From JAMXLO01 sp036265005 (GTDB lineage Bacteria > Pseudomonadota > Alphaproteobacteria > Acetobacterales > Acetobacteraceae), in assembly GCA_036265005.1 (NCBI GenBank), contig DATAPW010000320.1:4266-68265 (forward strand): a stretch of 64,000 nucleotides of DNA, written 5' to 3'. A program made the translations under genes and the position numbers. Shown piece after piece: positions 16,404-24,734 of the stretch; within the stretch, counting starts at the first letter, position 1, and the number at the start of each line of letters is the position of its first letter. Below the pieces are notes generated by a model. It was not told the origin of the DNA. It ran no database searches and worked only from the letters and a program-made list of their open reading frames with translations.

Positions 16404-18680
16404 CTATGCGTCTCGCACCAGGTTCACCGCGGCGCCGGCGCGGAACCAATGCAACTGTGATGCGCTGAAGCTGTGCCGCAGCCAGAGTGTTTCGTTCGTG
16501 CCGTCGGCGTGCGTGATCCGGCACTCGACCGGCTTGCCCGGCGCAAGGTGTGCAATCCCGAGCAGACTGATCCGATCATCCTCGCGAATCCGCTCCCAGT
16601 CCGCGTCAGCCTGGAACGTCAGCGCCAACAGGCCCTGCTTCTTCAAATTTGACTCATGGATGCGCGCGAAGCTGCGGGCGATGATCGCGGCGCCGCCGAG
16701 CAGGCGCGGCGACAGGGCGGCATGTTCCCGACTGCTGCCTTCGCCATAATTGCGGTCACCGATGGCCACCCATCGCAGGCCGTGTGACCGATAGTCGCGC
16801 GCGATCCTGGAGAACGCCTGCCCGGTCTCTCCGGTCAGTATGTTGCGCGCTTTACCGGTCTCTCCGGTGAAGGCATTCGTGGCGCCGAGAAACATGTTAT
16901 CGCTGAACCGGTCGAGATGTCCGCGAAACCGCAGCCATGGACCGGCTGGCGAGATGTGGTCCGTCGTCGTCTTGCCTGTCGCCTTCAGCAACACCGGCAT
17001 GTCGGTGAAATCGCGGCCGTCCCACGCCGGCCACGGTTCCAGGCGCTGCAACCGCTCGCTGTCGGGATCGATCTCCAGCGCGATGCCCGTGCCGTCCGGG
17101 GGTGGTGCGACGTAGGCACTGCCGCTGACCACGAAATTCTGCGCGGGCACCTCAGGCGCCGGCCGCGGCGGTTCGAGCCGGAACGCCTCGCCGTCGGCGC
17201 CAGTTAATGTGTCGGTCAACGGGTTGAATGACAGCCGCCCGGCTGCCGCAAAGGCCGTGACCAGTTCAGGGCTGGCAATGAAGTTCATCGTCGTCGCCTG
17301 GCCGTCGTTGCGGCGCGGGAAGTTGCGGTTGTACGACGTGACGATGGTGTTCGGCGCTTCGGTTGCCTCGCTTGCGCGCCGCCATTGGCCGATGCACGGC
17401 CCGCACGCGTTGGCCAGCACCGTTGCGCCGATGCCGGTGAGCGACTGCATCTGCCCATCACGCTCAATCGTCGCACGCACACGTTCGGAACCTGGCGTCA
17501 CCAGCAACGGCACAGCGGCATCAAGCCCGTGCCGCCGTAGCTGCTCGGCCACATCGGCCGCGCGGCTCATGTCCTCGTACGACGAGTTGGTGCAACTGCC
17601 GATCAGCGCGGTCGAGATCGAGTCGGTGAAGCCGTTTGCCGGGTCGGCGATTTCCGCAGCGAGCCGGGACACAGGACGCGCGCGATCCGGCGTGTGCGGG
17701 CCGACGACGTGCGGCTCCAGCCGGGCGAGGTCGATTTCGATCACCCGGTCGTAGTACTTCTCGGGGTGCGCCTCGACCTCCGCATCCGGCACCAGCATGT
17801 CGCGGTTGCGATCGATGATCGGCACCAGATCGCCGCGACCGGTCGCGCGGAGATACCGATCCATCCGCTCATCGGCCGGGAACATCGAGGTCGTTGCGCC
17901 AAGTTCGGCGCCCATGTTGGTGATGGTCGCCTTGCCGGTCGCACTGATGCTGCGCGCACCGGGCCCGATATACTCGACGATTGCATTGGTGCCGCCGGCC
18001 ACGCCAAGCTGCCCGGCCACGTAGAGAATGACATCCTTCGGCGCCGTCCAGCCGCCCAGCGTTCCTGTCAGATGCACCGCGATATGTCTGGGATACAGCA
18101 ACTCCCAGGGCAGGCCGGCGATGACCTCGACCGCGTCGGCGCCGCCGACACCGACGGCACAGGCACCAAGACCACCGGCATTCGGTGTATGGGAATCGGT
18201 ACCAATGATCATTGCGCCAGGAAACGCGTAGGTCTCCAGCACGACCTGGTGGACGATGCCGGCGCCCGGCTCCCAGAACCCGCAACCGAATTTCGCCGCT
18301 GCGGTGCGGAGGAAATCGAACACCTCGCGGCTTTCGTCGCGGGCCGCGCGCAGGTCCGCGTCTGCCCCGGTCCGTGCCTGGATGAGATGATCGCAATGGA
18401 TCGTGGTCGGCACCGCGACGCGTGGGCGGCCGGTCTGCATGAACTGCAACATGCCGCTCTGGCCCAGCACATCCTGGAACACCACGCGATCCGGCCTCAA
18501 CGCAAGCTGGCTGCGGCCGATCTCGAGCTCCTGGGTCTCCGCATCGTCCAGATGACCCAGCAGCACCTTGTCCGCCAGCGTGAGCGGACTGCTCCATCGG
18601 CGACGGATCACGGCGAGGTTGCGCGCCATGGTCTGGTACAATTTGGACATTGCTTCCGGTGTCACCTCGATCGCGAGCAT
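16404..18680 (-). CDS. Aconitate hydratase, mitochondrial type
   Basis: A 758-residue aconitase interconverting citrate and isocitrate. The [4Fe-4S] ligands are C363 (IGSCTNSS) and C426/C429 (ANACGPCIGQW). The N-terminal DHLIQA and GTDSHTPNAGGLG blocks and the C-terminal swivel domain with GDRNYGEGSSREHAALSPR are all present. The size and sequence are those of eukaryotic mitochondrial aconitase and not the 890-residue AcnA most bacteria carry. ATG 18680 has a strong AGGAGAGGAGG site; the frame is open 38 codons further up into the regulatory region. It is divergent from a LysR gene, so control by that regulator is likely, and a specialised role beyond the TCA cycle is possible. Confidence 0.9.
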   Translation of the reverse strand: MLAIEVTPEAMSKLYQTMARNLAVIRRRWSSPLTLADKVLLGHLDDAETQELEIGRSQLALRPDRVVFQDVLGQSGMLQFMQTGRPRVAVPTTIHCDHLIQARTGADADLRAARDESREVFDFLRTAAAKFGCGFWEPGAGIVHQVVLETYAFPGAMIIGTDSHTPNAGGLGACAVGVGGADAVEVIAGLPWELLYPRHIAVHLTGTLGGWTAPKDVILYVAGQLGVAGGTNAIVEYIGPGARSISATGKATITNMGAELGATTSMFPADERMDRYLRATGRGDLVPIIDRNRDMLVPDAEVEAHPEKYYDRVIEIDLARLEPHVVGPHTPDRARPVSRLAAEIADPANGFTDSISTALIGSCTNSSYEDMSRAADVAEQLRRHGLDAAVPLLVTPGSERVRATIERDGQMQSLTGIGATVLANACGPCIGQWRRASEATEAPNTIVTSYNRNFPRRNDGQATTMNFIASPELVTAFAAAGRLSFNPLTDTLTGADGEAFRLEPPRPAPEVPAQNFVVSGSAYVAPPPDGTGIALEIDPDSERLQRLEPWPAWDGRDFTDMPVLLKATGKTTTDHISPAGPWLRFRGHLDRFSDNMFLGATNAFTGETGKARNILTGETGQAFSRIARDYRSHGLRWVAIGDRNYGEGSSREHAALSPRLLGGAAIIARSFARIHESNLKKQGLLALTFQADADWERIREDDRISLLGIAHLAPGKPVECRITHADGTNETLWLRHSFSASQLHWFRAGAAVNLVRDA

Positions 18681-18737
18681 CGCCGCCCTCCTCTCCTGGC
18701 GGACTGACGGTAGGCAACCGGCGATCGCCGAGCCATA

Positions 18738-18774
18738 ATATGGCAGATGCAAAATCCATATCGACGGGATATGG
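18738..18774. promoter_or_regulatory. Candidate LysR operator in aconitase/lysR divergent region
   Basis: The 97-base region between the aconitase and LysR starts holds a perfect inverted repeat ATATGG-N12-CCATAT (18738-18743 and 18756-18761), and a third ATATGG at 18769-18774 just before the lysR start. LysR regulators typically bind a dyad of this kind plus a weaker activation site. The position next to the lysR start suggests autoregulation. Confidence 0.55.
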
Positions 18775-18777
18775 CAG

Positions 18778-19701
18778 ATGGAACTGCGCCACATCCGCTA
18801 TTTCATTGCAGTCGCCGAGGAAGGCCACGTGACGCGGGCCGCAGAACGTCTCGGCATGCAGCAGCCGCTGCTCAGCCAGCAGATCCGCGCACTGGAGCGT
18901 GAACTCGACGTGCAGCTGTTCCGTCGCAAGCCGCGCGGCGTCGAGCTGACCGATGCCGGGCGTGCGCTGCTCGGCGATGCCCGCGCCATCATGGCGCAGG
19001 TCGAACATGCGTTCGCCAGCACGCGCCGCACCGCACGCGGCGAACAGGGACGCATCACCATCGGCTTCACCAGCTCCGCGCCGTTCCATCCGTTTGTGCC
19101 ACGCGTCATCCGCTCGTTCCGCGAGGCATTTCCGCTGATCGCCCTCACGCTGGAAGAAAGCGGCACGACGGAGCTGATCCAGGACCTGCGCGAGGAACGG
19201 GTTGACGCAGCGTTCATTCGCACTCCCGTCGCGGATCCGGTTGGCCTGCGGGTCGACACGTTGCTGGAGGAGGCAATGCTGGTCGCGTTGCCCAGCCAGC
19301 ACGTGCTGGCACGCAGCAGACGCGGCGATGACGCGGCGGTGGCCTTGAAGCGCCTCGCCGGCGAGACGTTCATCGTGTACCGGCGGCACAGCGGCCCGGG
19401 GCTGTATGACGCCATCATCGCCGCTTGCCATGCCGCGGGATTCAGCCCGCTGATCGGTCAGGAGGCGCCCCGAATTGTCTCGACCCTGAATCTCGTGGCC
19501 GCCGGTCTCGGCCTGTCGATCGTGCCGGCCTCGCTGCAGCGCATGCACATGGATGGCGTGAGCTATCGCCGGCTCACCGGCACCGCGCAGCCCAGGGCGC
19601 CGCTGCTGCTCGCCAGCCGGCGCGGCGACACCTCACCGATCGTTCGGCAATTCCTGGCGCTGGTCAGGCAGACGGCGAAGGCGTTCCGGATGGATCGCTG
19701 A
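18778..19701 (+). CDS. LysR-family transcriptional regulator
   Basis: A 307-residue LysR protein. The winged HTH occupies residues 1-60 (MELRHIRYFIAVAEEGHVTRAAERLGMQQPLLSQQIRALE is the family pattern), followed by a two-lobed effector domain (GRITIGFTSSAPFHPFVPRVI to LGLSIVPASLQRM). The substrate-binding half resembles regulators of aromatic and organic-acid operons such as BenM/CatM. It is divergent from the aconitase gene with a shared dyad, so the likely target is aconitase and the effector a tricarboxylic or related acid. The ATG has only a weak upstream ribosome site. Confidence 0.9.
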   Translation: MELRHIRYFIAVAEEGHVTRAAERLGMQQPLLSQQIRALERELDVQLFRRKPRGVELTDAGRALLGDARAIMAQVEHAFASTRRTARGEQGRITIGFTSSAPFHPFVPRVIRSFREAFPLIALTLEESGTTELIQDLREERVDAAFIRTPVADPVGLRVDTLLEEAMLVALPSQHVLARSRRGDDAAVALKRLAGETFIVYRRHSGPGLYDAIIAACHAAGFSPLIGQEAPRIVSTLNLVAAGLGLSIVPASLQRMHMDGVSYRRLTGTAQPRAPLLLASRRGDTSPIVRQFLALVRQTAKAFRMDR

Positions 19702-19844
19702 GCGCCACGGTCCTGGCGGAATGCGCTGCGCTCCCGCCATACGCGTCCGGCTCGATGAAACCGCCGGATTCGTTCAAGCAAACTCTGCCGCTACGCCCAT
19801 CATCGATTGCCACACGTGGATCGCCGATTGAGGGAATGCCTCAG

Positions 19845-20636
19845 ATGGACCTGCAACTGAACAGCCGGTCGGCACTGGTCACCGCTTCGACCGCCGGCAT
19901 CGGGCTCGAGATCGCACGCAAGCTCGCCGTCGAGGGCGCCAGGGTGATGCTGAGCGGCCGCAGCCAGGCAAAGCTCGATCAGGCCGTCGAACGTATTCGT
20001 GCCGTAGGCGGAACAGACGTAAGCGGCGTCCTGGCAGATCCATCGACCGCGGAGGGTGCCAATGCACTGGTGCGAGCCGCGCCACAGGTCGACATCCTGA
20101 TCAACAACCTCGGCATCTATGAGATCAAGGACTTTGTCGACATCACAGACGACGAGTGGCGGCGCTATTTCGAGCTCAACGTGCTGAGCGGAGTGCGTCT
20201 GGCACGGGCCTATTTACCCGGCATGCTGCAGCGGAACTGGGGGCGGATCATCTTCATGTCGAGCGAAGCCGGTCTCGTCACGCCTGGGCCGATGATCCAT
20301 TACGGCATGACCAAGACGGCGCAGCTTGCCATTTCGCGTGGCCTCGCCGAATTGACCAAGGGCACGAATGTGACAGTCAATTCGGTATTGCCGGGACCGA
20401 CGCGCTCCGAAGGCGTCGTCGATTTCCTCAGGAGCCTTGCCAGCGACCGCGACGCACCGGCGGAACAGATTGAAGCGGAATTCTTCGCCAAGGCCGAGCC
20501 GACCTCGCTCCTCCAGCGCATGATCGAGCCGGAGGAGATCGCCAACCTGGTCGCCTATGTCGCGAGCCCGTTGTCTTCCGCGACCAACGGCGCGGCGCTT
20601 CGCGCCGAAGGCGGTGTCGTCCGGACCATCGACTAG
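19845..20636 (+). CDS. Short-chain dehydrogenase/reductase
   Basis: A 263-residue classical SDR. It has the cofactor loop TASTAGIG at 13-20, NNLG at 87-90, catalytic S139/S140 (FMSSEAG), and Y153-x3-K157 (YGMTK). An acidic residue at the end of beta-2 is replaced by SGRS, favouring NADP(H). ATG 19845 is chosen with GAGGGA nine to ten bases upstream; an ATG three codons earlier is too close to that site. The open frame extends far upstream but overlaps lysR. C-terminal ATNGAALRAEGGVVRTID is the usual SDR end. Substrate unknown. Confidence 0.85.
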   Translation: MDLQLNSRSALVTASTAGIGLEIARKLAVEGARVMLSGRSQAKLDQAVERIRAVGGTDVSGVLADPSTAEGANALVRAAPQVDILINNLGIYEIKDFVDITDDEWRRYFELNVLSGVRLARAYLPGMLQRNWGRIIFMSSEAGLVTPGPMIHYGMTKTAQLAISRGLAELTKGTNVTVNSVLPGPTRSEGVVDFLRSLASDRDAPAEQIEAEFFAKAEPTSLLQRMIEPEEIANLVAYVASPLSSATNGAALRAEGGVVRTID

Positions 20637-20726
20637 GCCGGGCGCGCCCGCCACGTCGGAATCCCAACGGAGCAACAGGCTGATCGGCCGACGCACGTGG
20701 TCGGACAAGCTGATTGCCCGTGCCGC

Positions 20727-21488
20727 TCACCCCTCCGGCTCGCCGGCGACCGGCAGCTTGCCAAACCCGGTGATGATGGCCGTCACCTCATCGACGACTG
20801 CCTGCGCCGCCGCCGGGTCAGTGCCCTTGGCGACAATCGCCACGCCATTGCCACTCGGCCGATAGAACGGGTAGCTGCCGATATCGACATCGGGATATTT
20901 TGCCTGCACCGCGCCCAGCGGCTCCGCGATGATGCCCTCGGGCAAACCCACCACGTGCACTGCGCGCGACACGATCGGCGCACCGCCCTGCAGCCGCGGC
21001 GCAAGCCACTCGAACATCGACTGCATGACGCGCGGCACGCCGGCCATCACGTAGACATTGCCGATCTGAAAGCCCGGAGCCACCGACATCGCATTGTCGA
21101 TCAGCGTCGCACCACGCGGCATCGTCGCCATGCGTTGCCGCGCCGCGTTGAACTCTCCTGGCTTGTAGCTGCGTTCCATGCGCGCCCACGCCTCGGGATG
21201 CGGCTCCCAAGGTACTCCGAACGCGACGGCGACGCATTCGCTGGTGATGTCGTCATGCGTTGGACCGATGCCGCCGGTGGTGAACACATAGTCGAACTTC
21301 GTCCGCACCTCGTTCACGGTGCCGACGATCGTCTCCGGCACGTCGGGGATCACCCGTACTTCGCGCAACGGGATGCCACGCTCGCCCAGTCCCCTGGCGA
21401 TGAAACGGATATTTGCGTCCTGCGTCCGGCCGGACAGCACCTCGTTGCCGATCACCAGCAGGCAGGCCGTGGGATTCGTGTCGGGCAT
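20727..21488 (-). CDS. CinA/MoaB-like molybdopterin-binding domain protein
   Basis: A 253-residue protein with the MoCF-biosynthesis (MoaB/MogA) fold of the CinA N-terminal domain. It has LVIGNEVLSGRTQDAN at the start, then RVIPDVPETIVGTVNE, FTTGGIGPTHDDITSE and MAGVPRVMQSMFEWL. The C-terminal nicotinamide-nucleotide amidase domain of full CinA is absent, as in many alphaproteobacterial competence/damage-inducible A proteins. The ATG at 21488 is the start with GGGGGA eight bases before it; a TTG five codons earlier is possible. It lies directly after the GNAT-Nudix gene, behind a tandem repeat containing its ribosome site. Confidence 0.85.
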   Translation of the reverse strand: MPDTNPTACLLVIGNEVLSGRTQDANIRFIARGLGERGIPLREVRVIPDVPETIVGTVNEVRTKFDYVFTTGGIGPTHDDITSECVAVAFGVPWEPHPEAWARMERSYKPGEFNAARQRMATMPRGATLIDNAMSVAPGFQIGNVYVMAGVPRVMQSMFEWLAPRLQGGAPIVSRAVHVVGLPEGIIAEPLGAVQAKYPDVDIGSYPFYRPSGNGVAIVAKGTDPAAAQAVVDEVTAIITGFGKLPVAGEPEG

Positions 21489-21534
21489 CTTTGCGTCCCC
21501 CAATCTTTGCGTCCCCCAATCTTTGCATCCCTCA
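21487..21534. repeat. Three tandem 16-bp repeats spanning a ribosome binding site
   Basis: On the minus strand the unit TGGGGGACGCAAAGAT is repeated three times: two copies are identical and the distal one differs at three positions. Each copy carries a purine-rich Shine-Dalgarno-like core. The last copy places GGGGGA eight bases before the start of the CinA-like gene, and the first copy overlaps the stop of the GNAT-Nudix gene. It looks like a slipped-strand duplication of a ribosome site. Confidence 0.85.
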
Positions 21535-22653
21535 GAGGAAATCGCGCAGCAGCGGAATCAGCGGCTTGTCGGCCGGCGGCATCGGATAGTCGGCAAGCTT
21601 GTTCGGCCGCACCCAGGCCAGCGCCTGGCCCTCGCGCGGCTTCGGCGTGCCTTTCCAGCGGCGGCACAGGTACAGCGGCATCAGCAGGTGGAACCGTTCA
21701 TATTCGTGCGATGCGAACGCAAACGGCGCCAGGCAGGCGGCGGAGACATCGATCCCCAGTTCCTCCTTCAGCTCGCGGATCAGCGCGGCTTCAGGCGTCT
21801 CGCCGGGGTGCAACTTGCCGCCGGGGAACTCCCACAGACCGGCCATCTTCTTGCCCTCCGGCCGGCGCGCCAGCAGCACGCGCCCGTCGGCATCGATCAG
21901 CGCGCACGCGGCGACCAGCAATAGCGGCTTCGCCCCGGGCGCCGCACCCTCCGCGGCCGCGGCTTCGGCATGGCCGAATATGTCGTCGCGCGTCGCCTCG
22001 AAGCGCCACACCGAATGGTCGCCGCCACGCGCCAGGAATGTCCCGGTGCCATCCTCCACCTGGCGGAACCCGATGCGGCGCAGCACCGCGGCGGAGGCCG
22101 GGTTGTCGGTGATCACCCCGGCTTCCAGCCGCTCCAGCGTGAGGTTGGCGAAGCCCCAACGTGCCAGCCGGCCGGCCGCTTCGGTCGCGACACCATGGCC
22201 CCAGAAGCGCCGCCCCACCCAGTAGCCGAGACGTCCGCAGCGCCGCTTGGCGTCAACCGTGAGGCCGACGACACCGACCATCACCTCATGCTCGCCCTCG
22301 CGGCCGGTGATCGCGAGCTGATACGCACTGCCATCGGCCAGCGCGCTGCGCGTGGAGAGGATCCAGTCGTCTGCGAGGTCGCGCGGATAAGGGAACGGCA
22401 CCACGGACAGGTTGCGTGTCACCTCCCAGTCGTTCACCAGCCGATGCAGAGCCTCGGCGTCCTCGGGCACCAGCGGCCGCAGGATCAGTCGCTCGGTGGC
22501 CAGCGGCGCGAACGCATCGGGCGGCGCCAACGGATCGAGCAACGTTGCGTCGGTCTGCGTGCGTCGCCCGTGCCCCCGCACCTGATCCGGGAGTTTACCC
22601 GGGGGCCTGGTCGCCTTCGCTCGCTTCGGCTTCGCCTCGCGGACACTGGTCAT
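21532..22653 (-). CDS. Fusion of RimJ-type GNAT acetyltransferase and MutT-type Nudix hydrolase
   Basis: A 373-residue two-domain protein. Residues about 52-222 are a GNAT domain of the RimI/RimJ type (ATERLILRPLVPEDAEALH, GYWVGRRFWGHGVATEA, VITDNPASAAVLRRIGF). Residues about 243-373 are a Nudix domain with an intact Nudix box from G278 to I301 (GGKLHPGETPEAA then RELKEELGI). The Nudix half resembles MutT, which removes 8-oxo-dGTP. The GNAT substrate is unknown. ATG 22653 is preferred because the 72 codons before it are arginine-rich non-coding sequence. Residues 1-40 are a basic low-complexity leader. A CinA-like gene follows. Confidence 0.85.
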   Translation of the reverse strand: MTSVREAKPKRAKATRPPGKLPDQVRGHGRRTQTDATLLDPLAPPDAFAPLATERLILRPLVPEDAEALHRLVNDWEVTRNLSVVPFPYPRDLADDWILSTRSALADGSAYQLAITGREGEHEVMVGVVGLTVDAKRRCGRLGYWVGRRFWGHGVATEAAGRLARWGFANLTLERLEAGVITDNPASAAVLRRIGFRQVEDGTGTFLARGGDHSVWRFEATRDDIFGHAEAAAAEGAAPGAKPLLLVAACALIDADGRVLLARRPEGKKMAGLWEFPGGKLHPGETPEAALIRELKEELGIDVSAACLAPFAFASHEYERFHLLMPLYLCRRWKGTPKPREGQALAWVRPNKLADYPMPPADKPLIPLLRDFL

Positions 22654-22855
22654 GGCTGGATTATCGCACCGAGTCGCCGTTTTCGGGCTGGGAATCAATG
22701 GGCGGCGAAGGTGGCGCAGCCGGGCAGGTCGACGCAAGCTCCGCCACCGACGTATTTCTGCAACCATCGCCGAGCGTGGTGCGGCTGCCTCGCGACCCTG
22801 GACGCGGCCTACGTGACGCGCGAGGCTCGCGGCGCAAACGGAGGAGGCCGCAACC

Positions 22856-23680
22856 ATGCAAATCGGCATTCATTTGCCGCATATCGGCCGCAAGGCGGGT
22901 CCGGATGCGATCCGACGCGCCGCGGTGCAGGCAGAGCAACTCGGCTTCGCCGATGTCTGGGTGAGCGAGCACATCATCATCCCGAAGGACGCGAACTATC
23001 CGCCGTCACCGAATTTCTGGGATCCGGTACTGACGCTCACCTGGGCTGCCGCCTGCACGCAACGGGTCAAACTCGGCACCAGCGTGCTGGTGCTGCCGAT
23101 GCGGCATCCTTTGCCATTGGCAAAGGAGCTGGCGACACTGCAGAACCTGTCCCAGGGCCGCCTGATCCTGGGCGCCGGCGTCGGTTGGATGGAAGCCGAG
23201 TTCAACGCACTCGGTGTGCCGTTCAAGGAACGTGGCCGGCGGATGGACGAAGGCATCGCCCTGATGAAGGCGGTGTGGAACGAGGATCCCGTCACGTTCC
23301 CCACCCGCTGGATTCCTGCGGTGGTGAACCAGATGCGCATGCAGCCGCAGCCCTGCGCACCGATACCGATCTGGATCGGCGGTTCCTCGGACGCAGCAAT
23401 CGCCCGCGCATTGCGGCTCGATGGCTGGCACGGTAGCCACGTTGCCCCGGAGCAGGCGCCGGCAATGGTGCAGCGCCTGCGCGCCGGGCGACCGGACACG
23501 GGCTTCACCGTGTCCGTGCGCACGCCGTTTGACGGTGGCGATACGGCCGTGCTGCGCGGACGGCTCGATGCCTACAAGGCGGCCGGCATACAGCATGTCC
23601 TGGTGGCGCCGGAGGAACGCGGCATCGAGGAGTATCTCGCTGCGGTGGAGCGCGTGGCGCGCTCTGCCGAGGGATTGTAG
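22856..23680 (+). CDS. LLM-class flavin-dependent oxidoreductase
   Basis: A 274-residue luciferase-like TIM-barrel enzyme of the TIGR03619-type group. It has QIGIHLPHIGRKAGPDAI at the start, ADVWVSEHIIIP, LGTSVLVLPMRHPLPLAKELATL, GRLILGAGVGWMEAEF and PIWIGGSS. These use FMN or F420; alphaproteobacterial members mostly use FMN, so the cofactor is left open. It begins a plus-strand set of four metabolic genes (two LLM enzymes, a hydroxyacid dehydrogenase, an epimerase). Confidence 0.85.
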   Translation: MQIGIHLPHIGRKAGPDAIRRAAVQAEQLGFADVWVSEHIIIPKDANYPPSPNFWDPVLTLTWAAACTQRVKLGTSVLVLPMRHPLPLAKELATLQNLSQGRLILGAGVGWMEAEFNALGVPFKERGRRMDEGIALMKAVWNEDPVTFPTRWIPAVVNQMRMQPQPCAPIPIWIGGSSDAAIARALRLDGWHGSHVAPEQAPAMVQRLRAGRPDTGFTVSVRTPFDGGDTAVLRGRLDAYKAAGIQHVLVAPEERGIEEYLAAVERVARSAEGL

Positions 23681-23696
23681 CGAGCGGGATACCGGC

Positions 23697-23763
23697 GATG
23701 GGTTTCGCGATGCGCAATCCGCTGTAAGCGGCGCAGGATGGGTGGAGCGTCGCGAAACCCATC
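23697..23763. repeat. Family B palindromic repeat, copy 1
   Basis: Arms at 23697-23710 (GATGGGTTTCGCGA) and 23750-23763 are perfect 14-bp reverse complements with 39 bases between them. It lies in the gap between two LLM genes. The same GATGGGTTTCGC core recurs at 32833 and 48059. Read as protein the right arm encodes the GWVERRETH-type peptide characteristic of this element in many proteobacterial genomes. Confidence 0.85.
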
Positions 23764-23877
23764 ACGATCACCCTCACCGATATGGCCTGCTGCCTCACGC
23801 CTGGCAGGGTTGGCGTGCACGGCGGATATGTCGCATGCTTGTGTTCAGTGCTCGGCCACCGACAGGGGAAATTCGCG

Positions 23878-24705
23878 ATGCGCGTAGGTGCCATGATCCG
23901 CCTCAGTCCAGGGACGGATGCCCTGGATCGTCTGCTGCCGAACATGGCCGATTATGCCCGCCGTATCGAGGCGAGCGGATTTCCTGGCATCTGGGTCGGC
24001 GATTCACTTGGCCGCGGCCGCGCCACATTGGATCCGCTCACCGCCCTGGCTGCACTCGCGACGGCGACCCAGCGCGTCGAACTCGGCATCGGGGTATTGC
24101 AGGTTCCGCTGCGCAATCCGATCGAGCTGGCGCATCGGGTGCAATCGGTGCAGGCATTGTCGGGCAATCGCCTGCAACTCGGCGTCGGCAGCGGTTCGAC
24201 GCAGGCGGATTTCGAACTGCTTGGCTACGATTACACCAAACGCTTTCGCACCCTGATGGAATCGCTCGACATCATGCGGCAGGCATGGCGCGGCGAAGCC
24301 GTCAACGGCGGCGGCGTTTTGTCCACGTGGCCGGGATGCGAGGGCGGCCCGCCAATCCTTCTCGGCGCCTGGCGCAGTCCGCGCTGGATCACCTACGCCG
24401 CACAGAAATGCCAGGGGTGGACACCGTCCGGCCGCTACAGCAGTTGGGACGACCTGGAACACGGCATGCGCATCTACCGCGAGGCGGGCGGCACCAACGC
24501 CGTGCTTGCCAACGTCGCGGTCGATTTCGCCGGCCGACCCGAATCAGCCAGTATCGCCGCGGCATCCGACGTCGCCCTCACCTGTTCCCCGGATGAAGCG
24601 CGCCAGCGGTTCAAGCGGATGCAGCAGCTTGGCTTCGATGAGATCCTGCTGGTCTCACATTCCGGTGTGCTGGAAGACCTCGAGCGGGCACGCGACTTCC
24701 TTTGA
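23878..24705 (+). CDS. LLM-class flavin-dependent oxidoreductase
   Basis: A 275-residue luciferase-like oxidoreductase starting at ATG 23878 with AGGGGAA upstream; the open frame continues 32 codons further up into the family B repeat. It contains GFPGIWVGDSLGRGRATLDPLTALAALA, LGIGVLQVPLRNPIELAHRV and LQLGVGSGSTQADFELLG, which are coenzyme-binding barrel strands, then PPILLGAWRS. It is only distantly like the neighbouring LLM protein and is therefore not a recent duplicate. Substrate unknown. Confidence 0.85.
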   Translation: MRVGAMIRLSPGTDALDRLLPNMADYARRIEASGFPGIWVGDSLGRGRATLDPLTALAALATATQRVELGIGVLQVPLRNPIELAHRVQSVQALSGNRLQLGVGSGSTQADFELLGYDYTKRFRTLMESLDIMRQAWRGEAVNGGGVLSTWPGCEGGPPILLGAWRSPRWITYAAQKCQGWTPSGRYSSWDDLEHGMRIYREAGGTNAVLANVAVDFAGRPESASIAAASDVALTCSPDEARQRFKRMQQLGFDEILLVSHSGVLEDLERARDFL

Positions 24706-24734
24706 AGCAGACTGTTCCCAGCGTGTAGCCCACC

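Noticed and set aside
16404..18680. Calling the aconitase a 2-methyl-cis-aconitate hydratase or AcnD
   Set aside because: The length and the motif set match mitochondrial-type aconitase. No prpB/prpC/prpF partner genes are beside it.
17869..19548. A 559-codon open frame antisense to aconitase and lysR
   Set aside because: It covers two well-supported genes on the other strands. Its composition is histidine/arginine-rich antisense noise with no recognisable domain.
20640..20649. GGGCGCGCCC palindrome between the convergent SDR and CinA-like genes, considered as a terminator
   Set aside because: The stem has no loop and no following T-run; such palindromes arise by chance in high-GC DNA.
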